Assembly: GCF_001723175.1 (NCBI RefSeq) | Contig: NC_064652.1 | Location: forward strand, 2,666,001 to 2,730,000 | From: Penicillium oxalicum | Taxonomy: Eukaryota; Ascomycota; Eurotiomycetes; Eurotiales; Aspergillaceae | Reading direction: 5' to 3' | Length of the DNA stretch: 64,000 nt | Notes under the pieces: generated by a model | The model's input: only the letters and a program-made list of their open reading frames with translations | What the model was told of the DNA's origin: nothing | Databases searched by the model: none | Program-made: the position numbers and the translations under genes | Part shown: one piece after another, positions 24,341 to 36,698 of the stretch | Position numbering within the stretch: the first letter of the stretch is position 1 | How the letters are laid out: each line of letters begins with the position of its first letter

Positions 24341-27300
24341 GGCGGGTGGTGGAAGAAGTGAAGTTCTTGCAATTCGTAATCAATCAGAAAAAAAAAAGAC
24401 AGAACAAATCCCCGTGGAAGGTGCTCTTTCAAACGTGTGTTCGTTCAGGGGGCGTCATGTGACTACTCGTCTTTAGGCAGGGATTTGAGATCGCATGGCT
24501 GATGCATTAGAGGCTAAAAAGAGCCCTAGCGATCATACTTTCACCGCGAGCTAGTGTATTACGAAAACTTGATCTGATGTGTAAGTGTATGTTTGTAAAT
24601 TCGAGCAACTGGGGCGAATGGTGGTTTGGGATGATTCTTTCTGCTAGTCAATCTTGGCAGTCAGAGAAACTCTCTGCACGAGGTCTCAAGCAGCGAGTGA
24701 GCAATCGAGTCTGTCGCACTGCTAGTCAGCACCAAAGTTGCGAAGCGGGTCAGCCCCCAAATTGTATCCGAATCCAGCTATTGCGCCATGTGAAAAGGAC
24801 CAGAGTCACAGATAGACCCACAGGACATTTGGTGCGCCACACTCAATGAGACCGTCAGGAACAGGCGGTCTTCTTTGGGAAACGGGCTGGCCGCTCGAGA
24901 AGTGGGATTGATCTCCTTCGCATATACAGAACTGGGGCGAGTGCTCCAACGCCGAATGGAGACATCCAAACTCCGGGCATTTAGTATGGGTGGGTCTATC
25001 AGCGAAGCTCCGGCCAGCTAGTGTTGTGCTGGGTATGTACCGATCCCAATGTGCCCAATCGTGATCATGATTGGTGTCAGCTTCCACTTTTATTTCATTT
25101 CCATCGTATACTTGTCTCTCCAATGGACCCTTTTACCTCGAATAGCATGCAGATAGTTTTCAGCTGCCCAGATCTGCAAACACATGCATCGAGTGTCGGG
25201 AGTCTTACAACACTAGCAAACCAACATTGGAAGTTTTGTACGGGGTTTGATGATGTGCGACGAATGCGTTTTCTCTGCTGTACTTTTTGTCCCCCCAAAC
25301 TCCGTTCGATCGTCTCGACGCTGAAATGATCTGTGAACAGCAACGGTTTTATGGAGGCTTTTCTTTCAAATTGTCATATGTCTTCTCTTGATCACATGGA
25401 CCAAGATTCTGTCAACACTGACTCTTTATTTTGCGGACTCCACGCAAAGGTGGACGAGAATCGCTTCTGTCGATGGTTTGATCCATCGTGACGGGCCAAA
25501 GGGGCCAGACCCGCCGCGGTGGAACCACAAACCGACGGTCCCCGGACCCGATCTCCTGGCGATCATTTGGCACTCGGCCAGAGTGACTGACGTCGTTCTC
25601 TGAATCGACTACAATACGGTGACCACCTTGCTGGTGATATGGCTCTGGGTAATATAACGGAATTGTAGCTTGTGAGCTAGATCGTGCCCACTCCCATATT
25701 CCCGCGTTTTATCACACCTGCGCGTTAATTTTTGTTCCAGGTGTCCAAGGATAAGACTTTGTCATTCATGAGTTAGTCTGACGAGCCAAAGTAGTCAGCA
25801 GACTGAGGTCCCGAAAGAATGCAGAACTGCCCGTGAAGTAAGCTGAGCTGTGGACCGAAGATTCGAGCCCTGAAAATGCCGCGGTTAATATTTCCCAGGA
25901 TTGCTCGTGTCAAATCTAGGTTCCAAGATCAGAGAGCACACTGATAGTAGGTTTGCACAAAACAGATCAAAAGCGAACTCCAGATCAAGAAAGGCCACTA
26001 TAAGTAGTGAGAGTACTGATCAGCCTTCCTCACATTCACAACTAGTCTTGAAGAGGACAGGGTCCTTAACCCATTAGTTTGTTCATCACCTACAGTGATG
26101 TCTTTTCAATTTTCATCGACTATCTTCACATGACTAGATCTCAAATAACACATTGACGATACATCATGACTCAGACCTAAGACCAGATATTGTTTTAGAA
26201 CTTAGAGCTTTCTGGACTTTCAATTGTCCACATCGAGGCGGGGTCATACCAAGAGGTCAAACTACACTTGAAACACGCAGTACCATGCTGCACGTTTCCC
26301 GCACTGTGTCTTCTATAATGAGGATAAGTTAAATCCCTCAATCTCGCTTCCCCAATATCGAGTCTGTAACCGCGCGAGCGATAATGAATTTAAAGTCGGT
26401 TGTAAAGAAGCATTCGGCCCATGTATTTTCAGCCCCGGCGCAACCTTGCCAGTGATCCAAAGATCGCTGAAGACGGACACTAGTATCAGGTGATACTTCA
26501 TCGGTGTTGAACTTTCTCGCACCTGTCATCAGAATCTACGCATATTGATAGGTTATACATAATTTTGTCATGATTGAGTCAGTAGAAGATCAGGCCAATC
26601 ATGAATACACTTGATTCTGCGGCGTGGGTAGAGATAGTGAGCCAAAGGGGCGAGACAATGAGCATTCGAGTGAGCGATGCCCACTAACTTTCAGAAGATT
26701 ATTCGATCTGTACATATTTTTAAAGCCATTCACGCTTCTCAGAGAGCTCTGTGTGATTTAAGCCCAAGATTCATTTTCTTACCCCCGAAGCTCCAGCCGG
26801 ACCTCTGCGCTGAGCTTCAACTCAGTGCTAATAGTGGATTGATGCCTGAAATATCAGGAAAGTTGGAGTCAAAGGAAAGAGAGAAGGTTTCATATTCTAG
26901 AGATAGATGCAGTCCTGAGAGACCAAAGAGGTATTGGCGTGACATGCCACGCTATTTGGAATGACAAGACCTGGGGCGCTAATCTATCTCAGTACATTGC
27001 CCTGTGTCGTTCCATTCGAAAATGAAACCAAGGATATTCAGATAAGAGTAGACATTATGAACGTCAACAGTCATTCACATTGGTTGGCTCTTTTGTTTGT
27101 CCCTGGCAGGATTATCGTGGAGCTTGAGAAAGTGCCTTAGCCCACAATCAGTACCTAAAGATTCATCCTTTCGAAATAAGAAAAAAGACAAGAAGAAATA
27201 AATCGATTCCCCTTTCATAATCAAGACGTAGTGACCGACCCGTAGTATTGCAATAGGCAGAGATTGAGATGCGGAAGATCCATGGAAGCTGACAAAACCT

Positions 27301-27654
27301 CCACTGAGGGCTGACGCAATCCGTCCAGTGCATGATCATGCGGGCCCGGTGCCCAAAACGTCTTAGTCAGCACTATCGATAAGATAAGGTGGCCGCAATT
27401 TTTCGAGTGTCTGCGGGACTTTCACGCAAGTCGAGCTTGAGATATCAAAGGATATCCGAAGAGTGGGGGAATCAAAAGACAAAAAGACAATTGATAGTCG
27501 TGTCTTTTGTCTTATACCCGTGGTTCTAGCAAAGTGCCCTCAAACTTGGACTCGATTCGGCACTGGTCGCACGACATTTTACGACTTATCACCCCGCCAA
27601 CTTTTCCTAAACTTTGACCAGAGAGCGCTGTTAGTCCGCGGCGACTCGCTAACA
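24341..27654. other. 3.3-kb gene-free divergent spacer
   Basis: Separates the erg4 and hpm1 starts. No frame over about 105 codons and none with recognisable content. The sequence is patchy in base composition, with AT-rich stretches at 26100-27200 and a GC-richer block near 25480-25560. No terminal repeats, transposase-like frame or tRNA found. It must contain both promoters, but is far longer than they need. Confidence 0.5.
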
Positions 27655-29003
27655 ATGGCTTTCAGCTTCGGCTTTTCTGGGGATGACATTGACATGGATG
27701 ATTCCGAGGTCAATGATGGTGTGCCGGAGATAGTGCCTTCAAGGGGTACTACAAATTCGCTTCCCGAGCTGGTGAAGGCCTGCAGGCATGACATCGACGA
27801 GTGGGTGAGTCGCGTAGTTTTTTTTTAAAAAAAAAAAATTGCCCTTAAAAAATATGCCGAATGCTTCGTTTGAAATTCCCAGCCACAAGATAGCTGCTTT
27901 GGCTGTTCTCTGGGGGGTTGCATATCTCAACCGATTCCTTGAACGAGTACTAAATCCCCGTCCAGCTCTCAATACTTCCATCACAAATTTATTACAATCG
28001 GCTTCCAATTGGCAATCCGCCCATTGTCATTGCGCGTCGCGAGATCTTCGACATTCGCACTCAATTAATGGCTGAAGACAATGAGAAGTACGACAATGCC
28101 GAACTGATCGCCGGTCTCGAAGAAGGTGACCTGAAGCCACAATTTTACGAAGGCGGCTTCAAAACGTGGGAATGTGCCCTCGACCTTGCCAAATTGGTCA
28201 GCGAAGATAACGAGATGATTGAATCACTTAATGATTCCCAAACGACAGTTCATCTTATCGAGGTAAGTGCCACCCTCGTCAGAGGCTCGCGTTGGTTGAT
28301 AGTTGTACTGAGATTGTGGAATCATTAGCTCGGCGCGGGTACTGCAGTACCCTCGTTGACACTTTTTGCCCATATCCTGGCGCAAACAAGCCCAACTGAG
28401 AACATCGCCACAGTTCGGCCCAAGGCGCACTTCACCTTTGCAGATTACAACGATGCAGTGCTTCGCCTTGTCACGCTTCCCAATCTGATCTTAACGTGGC
28501 AGAACAGCCGCCAGCAGATTCTGGTAGAGGAGAATCCGGCGCAGACCTCTTCCCGCTCGGAGCAAGACGAGGAATTGGATATCACGCCCGAGCTTGTGGC
28601 CGAGTTCAGGAACGATCTTGCTCAGCGCGGCATTACCATTGATCTCATCTCCGGTGCCTGGTCCCCTGAATTTGTCGACTTGGTGTTTTCTCAACCTGGT
28701 CTTGGGAATTGTAAGACGTTGGTACTTGCCAGCGAAACAATCTATTCACCGGCAACATTGCTGCCATTTTCGGAGACTCTTGTGGCGTTGCTGCGCCGCT
28801 CGGGGACGCAAGCGAATAGAACCCGTGCTTTGATTGCGGCCAAAAAAGTCTACTTTGGAGTCGGGGGAGGCGTTGACGAATTCCTTGCAGTACTCAAGAG
28901 CGTGTGTGGGGATGAATTGCATGTCGAGCAAAGATTGGACGTGCAATCAGAGGGTGTTGGCCGAGTGGTGCTAGAAGTCGAGCCTTGTTCCAACGGTGTA
29001 TGA
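27655..29003 (+). CDS. hpm1: protein-histidine N-methyltransferase, Hpm1/METTL18 family
   Basis: Exons 27655-27804, 27966-28262 and 28329-29003 give 373 residues. It opens with the characteristic M-A-F-S-F-G-F-S-G-D-D-I-D-M-D-D. The first intron joins D-E-W to L-S-I-L-P-S-Q-I, and I-G-N-P-P-I-V-I-A-R-R-E follows. F-K-T-W-E-C-A-L-D-L and, across the second splice, H-L-I-E-L-G-A-G-T-A-V-P-S-L (about 146-159) form the SAM-binding region of this seven-beta-strand class. E-T-I-Y-S-P and K-K-V-Y-F-G-V-G-G-G-V are further family blocks. Yeast Hpm1 methylates a histidine of ribosomal protein Rpl3 and affects 60S assembly; the same substrate is expected by homology. Intron 1 (161 bp) includes T- and A-runs and a TACTAAAT branch. 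The gene converges on the complex I subunit. Confidence 0.92.
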
Positions 29004-29231
29004 TCAATGACTCATCCAGTAAACGATCTCACAGGGTCATTCATCCCTGGAGTCCAAAGATGCAAATGTCTTGAAACAAGTGGAATTCCAAGGATCCAGA
29101 TTGTCAAAGTGAAATTCCCGATCCTAGCGTATATGTACATGTTTTGCTCCCCGTTGCTTGTCTTTTACTAGACAAGTCGAATCAATGAAAAAAGAAAACG
29201 AAAAGAGATCAAAAATAGTCGATTTGTACGC

Positions 29232-29912
29232 TTATTCGTACACGGACTGGTACTTGCCATCCTTCATGCGCGCGACGCGGGCCTTTTCCATCTCCTGGTT
29301 TTGGCGCTCGTAGTGGGCAGTCACGGCGCTAAGGTCAGCTTGAGAGCCAGGGGAAACATTGTACGGAGGAACAGAGTTAAAGAGCCTATCAGATCATTAG
29401 GTTTCACGTTTCACGATGGAAGGGTTACGGGGAACGTACTCGGGCTGCCTAAGCTCATAGTGGCTGGGGTGACCTTGGGACTGGAACAGGTGGCGGTCCT
29501 CAGCAGCCTTCTCAAGCAGAGCTGTGTGCATAGCGTTGCGCTGTTCAAGTACCTCCTGGGAGGTGCTGAACTTCTTCACCAGGCCGGAGATGAAGGACTC
29601 GGAGCCGGATTCCTGGCTGGCAGCGCTGGCGCGGTAGAGGAGGTATGAGCCCGCAATGGCACCAACGGTCACGTAGAAGCTTCGCTATTGGACAGAAGAG
29701 CTTTTGTTAGCGGATATGCTCATACAATGCGCAGCCATCACAGGCTCTCCGTGCTTCTGTGCAAGTTCGTGGGCTGAACCAGCGGGGAAGGAGCAGCTTA
29801 CGCCGAAGCTCTCGTTGACGGGCTCGGAGTGGGCGGAGTGAGAGCCAAACCGACGAGGGGTCTGACGCAGCAGCTGCCGCGTCGTGGCGGCTGAACTTCT
29901 GGCGGCGAACAT
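29232..29912 (-). CDS. nuo17.8: NADH:ubiquinone oxidoreductase 17.8-kDa-type subunit (mitochondrial complex I)
   Basis: Exons 29912..29802, 29684..29440 and 29385..29232 give 169 residues. The N-terminus is an Arg/Ser/Thr/Ala mitochondrial presequence (M-F-A-A-R-S-S-A-A-T-T-R-Q-L-L-R). S-E-P-V-N-E-S-F-G-R-S-F-Y-V-T-V runs across the first splice into a single membrane span. A soluble C-terminal tail follows, with E-K-A-A-E-D-R-H-L-F-Q-S-Q-G, P-Y-N-V-S-P-G-S-Q-A-D-L and A-H-Y-E-R-Q-N-Q-E. This matches the Neurospora 17.8-kDa accessory subunit of respiratory complex I as I remember it. It sits in the inner mitochondrial membrane as an accessory, non-catalytic component. All three junctions hold phase. 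Confidence 0.9.
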
Positions 29913-32824
29913 GACTGTGAGGTGAGAATTGGCAAGGGACAAGTAGATGATGCCTTCGCGGGCGGTGGTCATCGGTTGAAGTTGCGATCCGATAATGTCA
30001 CGTGACATGGCCTGAATAGAGCCTAGCGCCAATCCCGTCCCATAGTCTGGTGCCTCTATATGCGGGAGTGTTTTTTGAGATGATCTGCTTCCCCTGCAAT
30101 TGATGACTGATTCTTGCAATTATATTTCTCTCTTAAAATGACCTCGAAATTTGCTCTTCGGCGAGCCGTCTATATACATGAGCGCTAGGAAGCCCCTATA
30201 TAAGGTGAAAAATAGTCTCACTCCAAGCTTCACCTCACTGAATGGAAGACAATATTAGACCTGATGGATGTGGGTGACAAACTCGACAACGACACGCGAA
30301 GACAATCTCAATCTTTGGGTTCTCATATCAATTCCGTTCTAACATTGAGGGTGATAGTCTTTGCAAGAAGAGTGCTCGGTATTCTACAGTCCTGATCCAC
30401 GAGTACCTCCTCTTTATGGGCAACCACGCAAATATATTCGTACCACAATGCTATCTAAGGTCTCTAAAGGTTCTTTTAAACTATTAAGCGTGCAGCTGCA
30501 GCTGCAAACTTTCGATACAAGTAGACAAAAGAATCGACGGGACAGATCATAATATCTCGGGCCCCCTCGCGAGATGGTGGACGCTTCCCCCCTGTCAAGC
30601 TCAGCACAACTCCGAGTGAATGATGGGACCTCCTAAGAATCAGGTCAGATCTGAGGCGTGAATCTGAATGTGGATTCTAGTATGATCAAAACCCAATATT
30701 TTGTAAAGTAGAAGACAGAAAGTGCTACTTGCTTGGATCATCGCCCTTCTTGACATTCTTCGCTCTTGCGTCTCAACGGGGAGCTTCCTACGTGCTATGG
30801 GTAGAAAATCATTTGGACCCGTATGAATGAGCTATATTGAATTGTGTGACGGGACCCATGGCCCTTGAGAGGCTTGCCGGATTGTGACTTGGGATATGTT
30901 TGAGTGTCTCTTACTACTTCCTCCATACCGTACTGCTTCCGAAAACTATAACATTCGATAAAAGCCAAACCCTGGACGTATTGTGAGCAGCAGGTAATCT
31001 GTTCCGAGGCTGTAAGTAGCACATACAAGACAGGGTGATGTTGCTGGTATGCCCGCATAGACATCCTTCTGAGCGGACATGTCCGAACTACTTCATCTGG
31101 GTCTTTTCAATGACTCTGCGGAAGCAAGGCAATATTAGCTAGAAATTGATTTTCACCTGAGAACTTCTGCGCGTTCTGCTCATTTTCCACCATCTCCTTT
31201 ACGAATCATGGTCCCGGGAGGGCCAGCGTCACTGGCATACTGGAACGTGGGGAACGATTCTTCATGTCACGCCAGCGATATAATACTTGTGCATCATTCG
31301 AGAAAGAAGCAAAGACAGAGAAATAAGAGCGCCTGGAATTACTCATGTATTTGATCTATTCGAAGGTACGTCGATTTCCACTTGCCTTCCAGCCAGATGC
31401 AAGTGACCAAAGTGGGCACCTGCTGGTCCGAGACGCATTCTAGATTTGATACATCGACCACTTGAAGAAGTTATTTGGCCAAAAGCAAGGGTCCTAAACG
31501 ACGTGTTCAGCGCACGGATTGTAGACGAGTCGAACAGAACAGGCTCTCCGCGACGGGCCACCTGACGGACTCGTCAAGTAATGGAGTCACGCATCCAGAT
31601 ACATGGAAACATCTCGTTGCATTGTTGTTCGGGTTCCCGTCAGACCACGACAACGCTTGCCCTACAACGGTAACCGTACCGTATCTCCTTTACGGCTCCA
31701 AGGGTGCCCAAGTTTGTTGATGCCCAACGCCCAACGCGCACTAAGGCATCCGTCCTATTGGCTTGGACAAGTTACCACGGCCTGGATTGAAATCAGTGAT
31801 GCTCTCCTAGGGCGCCGATCGGTGTCTCGCTTAGCGAGGCTGGGTGTCAGTATTGACTGACTATTGGGCTCGGGTCCTCATTTTCAAGCCGAGCCTGGCG
31901 GGCAGTGCACCAACCGCACATTGCACCAGTATTCGGGTGTAATAAACATCCACACTACGGTTCGGTCCGTCGCGGTTCTGCCCAAAAAATGACTACCAAA
32001 GAACCAAATGCCACAGCCTTACACGACCGTCTACTTCGTGTGAGTCGGCCGAGGCGAAGGACTGGCGCGACGGAACACGCGCTCGTGTTGGTTCTGACCA
32101 CGTGTGTGTGGTCATGTCTCGATACGGTGGTATTCTTCCAATACAGACGAGACTGTATGAACGTACTGTAGGCCTTCCACAGCCAGTCCGCTCGGCGCCC
32201 ATCGACTCCCCCACACAAATGTGAAAATAGATTCCCGTTGTAGTTAGGTGCATCGCCGGGGTTCTTGAGTTTATGATACTCGTCTTGTAGATTTTCTTCT
32301 TCTCTGCTTCTTTCTGATACATGTCCACACGATCACAATCCATTATATCCACCCCAGTCTCAAGAGATTGAGAACCAAACCGCCCGACAGTATCTCTGGA
32401 CGAAGACTGGCTGCCTCGTCTTCGTGTATCACTCTCATTTGCGTACTTGAGGCCCACGACAGGTTTACGCCCTCCAAAAGTCAGGCCCACTGGCTCTGGT
32501 GTACTCTCTCACACTCTCCTCCTTTCTCTGCCCAAGCCCTCCGTTTCGTGTGCCTTGAGCTTTTGAATCTCCCAACTTCCCCTGCGCATCCTGATCTTCG
32601 TGCCTACTCGCATCTGTAGTAGGCCATCTTGGGACTATATTTCAAAGTCATTGCCGGATCCATCTTGCAAATGTACACTGCGGAGCAAAATCGCCTCATC
32701 ATTCAGCCGACTCGACGATTAGGTCCCAGTCGCACTTTTGCACACAATAATCCCCTCAGCTTATTGGGAACACGTCTGCTTCTATTCTCAACCAACTCTC
32801 TCGGGCACCCATCCACCGGCCACC
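29913..32824. other. 2.9-kb divergent spacer
   Basis: Between the complex I subunit and the coiled-coil gene, which diverge. The right 500 bp (about 32330-32820) is C/T-rich and is the likely leader of the coiled-coil gene, ending CCACCATGG. A 165-codon minus frame at 31993-32490 is antisense to this and has no features. A small CAGCTG repeat occurs near 30490-30505. No gene supported. Confidence 0.45.
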
Positions 32825-35800
32825 ATGGTGCTAGGTAGCAAGAAGTCCAAAACCAATGCGAAGCATGGCAAAGTTGCAACGAAGCAGAAGAATAAGAAGG
32901 CACCAAGCCCTGATGTCGCTGGAGCTTCAGAGCCCACAGAAATCATCGAATCCAGTGAAAGTCAGACACCTGCTGGAACGCCGCCCAGTGTCAGTCCGAG
33001 GCTTCCGACAGCAGCATTTGAATGCGCCGAGACCCCGGAACCATTGACTCGCATAGCAGAGGCTGTCCCTGAAAAGACCATCTGTGTGAACGATTTTCTC
33101 GAGGAAGAGGCCCCTGCGGTCTTGCCCTCTCCCTCCTTGGCGTCTCTTGTGACGACGTCTCGAAACGAGGCGGAACAGAAACAGCCACGCCCCTCGGAGC
33201 AATGTTTTGAGCAATCGCCCGAAGAACACCGCGTTGAAGAGCTGCCTGAAGATCATTATCGTCTGAAAGAAAGCCACAGCCCTCGACACGAAGCGCCCGA
33301 AGAACGGTCAGAGTATCACCCCGAGCATCAGAGGTCCCAGCCATCCACACGCCAGGGTACACCCAAACCATCACCAGAAACCACCAAAAGACATCCTACG
33401 TACGAGGAAGCATACGCTCAGTATCCGAGCTACTCCGCCTATCCAGCTCATCCAGCGTACCCCACGGAGTACCCGGAAAGGGCGCAACGCTCGTCTCCAT
33501 TTGCTCCTTATCCGTCACCACCATCTCTGGTGCCGCTTCCATCGCCATCTTTGACTGAAGCACGGTTTATGTCAAGTGCCTCTCCTGAAGCTCACTACTA
33601 CCCTTACTATCCTCCGCCTCCCCTCCCGTACTCACCCTACGCGGCATCTCAATACTCGGCCCCTTACTATCATTCTCCGGTGCCAAAGGTCAGCAGCCCT
33701 CTGGCCCGATCTCATTATTCCTACATGTCACCTGTGATGTCTCCCACTGCAACGCCACCACCGCCGCCTCCTCCGCCTCCAGCTCAGTCAGTAGCGGCGG
33801 CTACAGGGGCGCCAGTGCCACCTCCTTCTACCACTCATAGCTATGCATCCGCCACCCAGTCTCCAGTCATGAGTTCGGCGGGCGTTGTCCCACCGTATAG
33901 TCCTTACACCCCTCCGCAACCTCATTCTATGGATGGCCACTATATGCAAAGAAGCTACAGTGGATCGAGTCAGCCTTACGCTGCGTCCTTCCAGGCCATC
34001 CAAAATCTCGGATTGGGTAACGGGCAGACGAACGAAAACGGCACATTCTCTCCCCCGGAAAATGATCAAGAGCACATTGAATTGCTTCAGCGCATTCAAT
34101 CTGCCATCCCGGATATCAATCGTCTGCTGCACGGATTCCGTCACACCCATACCAGGTTGAACAGCCGTGAGGCCGAGATCAAACAGATCGGCAATCAACA
34201 CGAGCAAGCTCTTATGCACAAGGACTTCTACATTGAGGCACTGCAGTCTCAGATGAAGAAGACGGCCAACGAAAGTGCGGAAGAATGCGCCAAGCTCAAG
34301 AATATCATTAATGAGCTCCGTCTTGAAGTGGGCGATTTGCAAGAGAAGCAGAAGGACCTCGAGGATGGCTTAGCGACCCATCAAAAGACCAACGAGGAGC
34401 TTTCGCAAAGCAAGTCTGACCTCGAAGCGGAGATTAAGAGGCTTGCCGCCGATTTGAAGGCTGCGGCTGACACGCACTCCAAAGAAATTGAGCGTCAAAG
34501 AGACGATCACAACAAAGCGCTCGTTACTCAGAAGCAGGAATTGACCGAGCTGTTTGAAGAGATCAAGAACGAAGACGAGAAGGCTGCCTTGGAAACATTG
34601 GAGGCTCGCGAGAAGGAACTGCGCGAACAGCACGATTTGGCCAAGACAGAGTGGGAGAAAGAGAAGAAGCTGCTTGAAGATGCTTTGGAGAATCAGCGAG
34701 GAGAGCTGGAGACTCTCAAATCCGAACTTGTCTCTACGACTGTCACTCTGGAGAACAAGGAGAACGAGCTGAGCGCTACTCGCAATGAGGTGGCCTCTCG
34801 GGTCGCCGACCTCGAGAATAAGCAGATTGAGCTGGATGAGCTAAGAAAGAAAAATGCTGAGGAACTTGAAGGGCTTCGACAGAATCACGCTGGGGAGCAA
34901 GATGCTCTACGAACGAGCCATGCCAGTGAATCGGAGACCCTCCGCCAAACTCACCAGGAACAACTCGCCGCTGCTGCTAAGGAATTGGAGGCGAAGGTCT
35001 CTGCCCTCGAAACCCAATTCCAGGAACAAGAGCAGCACTGGGAGGCTGAGCGAACCGCCCTGCAAAAGCTCCTGGCCGAGAGGGACGAGGATTTGAGCAG
35101 CGTGGAGCGTGAAAAAGAGAAGCTGGAAGGAGACGGACTGATGAAGGAGCAGCAACTTCAGCGCGCAGTGGAGCAGATGCGTTCAACTATCGACAACCTG
35201 GATCATGACTGTGACCGACTGCGTCGAACCCTGCAGAGTCTCGGTGAGGCGACGGATTTGAAGGCAACAAAGGGGGATCAATTCTTGTAAGTAGACTGCC
35301 CTACCTTGATATTTCCGGCGTTTGATTTTGCGCGATATTTTGCATTTCCAATTACGACTCGACATGATTTATGATCTTTTAAACCATTTTCGCGCCTCTC
35401 CATGTCTGCTCATCTCGTCATATCTCGCGCTTTCTTCCTTGGCCATTGCTTTCCGCAATGGGATCCGTCCTGTCTCCTCTACCTACGTCGTATAAAATGT
35501 CAACTTCGCATGGTCTTTTGCTCCAGCCGGACTCTTTTTTGACCTTATCATTTAAATCTGCTTCCACAAGGCTCTAACACCTTTTTCCGCGTCGTCTTTT
35601 AGTGTGGACTGCTTCGCTCAACTCTCTACCCTTATCGCCGACCTGTCGAACGAGTACTTTACCTATCTCCCTATCGATCCGCCCAAGGACATCTTGTCCA
35701 AGATTCCGGCCGAGCTTCCATCTTTCCTCGACAATTCGTCGCCCTCCCGAGCTCTCCGCGCTGCCTACGTGCAACATGTCGTCTCCAAAACTTTGACCTA

Positions 35801-36698
35801 CCGTGTCTTCCAACCATTCCTCTTCACTCTGGGTCGCCGCTACGACAAAGCGGACACGTTCTTCCAAATGCTCTCCACTGATATCCGCCGCAAGTCGGTC
35901 CGTCGCGAGGCATTTTGGCGCCAGCAGACACTCAAGGCAGCCTACACTACCTCCGACGCGAAACAATCGATCAATGTAGCCGCCGCAGTCATCGTGGACG
36001 AGATTATTGATCAGATACGTCACTTTGCTGACCCTCGTCAACTGGATTCCCTCTTGACCGCAGTGAGGAAGATTGTCAAGCTCGCTGCAGAGACGTGGCG
36101 TCATGCGCGAGTTGAGCGAGAGTTGGTGATCGCTCACTTCCCTGCTCCGGACGATGACCTTGCCGAGTCTGATGGCTGGGCCGAGTACACTTCCAGGGAA
36201 GAAGTGACCTCTTGTGCAGCCAAGGGCTCTGACCAGTCTGCGTGTCGGCGACACGTTGTACTTCGTACATTCCCACGTATCGTGCGGGAAGCCGCCCACG
36301 AAGATTTTGCAAGTGAGCCAGACCGAGCCATCCCATGTGTTTACTCTATGGGGCAGGTGCTTTACATGGATTCTCCGGTGGTGATTGCACGCCTGCAAGA
36401 ATTAACCAAGCGCCCGGAGGAGGCCATCAAACCAGTCGAGTGTGAGAAATCTCAGCAGCCTGATGAGAAACCAATCACTCCCCCGCTGACTCCCGAAATT
36501 GAAGATGCAAAGATCGGGACCCCGGTGCCGGCTCCACCCACATCCCCTCCTGTCCATTGCGTCGTCCCTGCGCCTGTGAGGAACCCACAGCCAACAGGGG
36601 GATCCATTCCGCTGCGGAGCTCAACCCCTATCCAGAAGAAGGCAGTGTGTCTTTCACCACCGAGTAGTCCCAGGGCCAAGGGACATGTTCAAACGTGA
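32825..36698 (+). CDS. large Pro/Tyr-rich coiled-coil protein of unknown function
   Basis: Two exons, 32825-35286 and 35603-36698, give 1185 residues. The start CACCATGG is a near-perfect initiation context. Residues 1-30 are Lys-rich, 30-200 acidic/Pro-rich, and about 200-410 very rich in Pro, Tyr, Ser and Ala, including a run of 11 Pro. Residues about 415-810 are a near-continuous coiled coil with Glu/Lys/Leu heptads. After the intron comes a folded, probably all-helical domain (about 822-1070) with F-V-D-C-F-A-Q-L-S-T-L-I and A-E-T-W-R-H-A-R-V-E-R-E-L, then a Pro/Ser tail. The 316-bp intron has a GTAAGT donor and CTAAC branch and joins a Phe codon in phase. The downstream frame has no ATG at its start, which supports one gene. 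Layout suggests a scaffold or condensate-forming factor; function is not known to me. Confidence 0.8.
33758..33786 (+). repeat. CCA/CCG/CCT proline-coding microsatellite
   Basis: A run of proline codons within the Pro-rich arm of the coiled-coil protein. Length polymorphism between strains is likely. Confidence 0.5.

Noticed and set aside
31993..32490. 165-codon minus frame
   Set aside because: Antisense to the CT-rich leader of the coiled-coil gene; composition not protein-like.
35604..36698. Treating the 364-codon frame as a separate gene
   Set aside because: It has no ATG at its start and joins in phase to the coiled-coil exon through a good GTAAGT/CTAAC/TAG intron.
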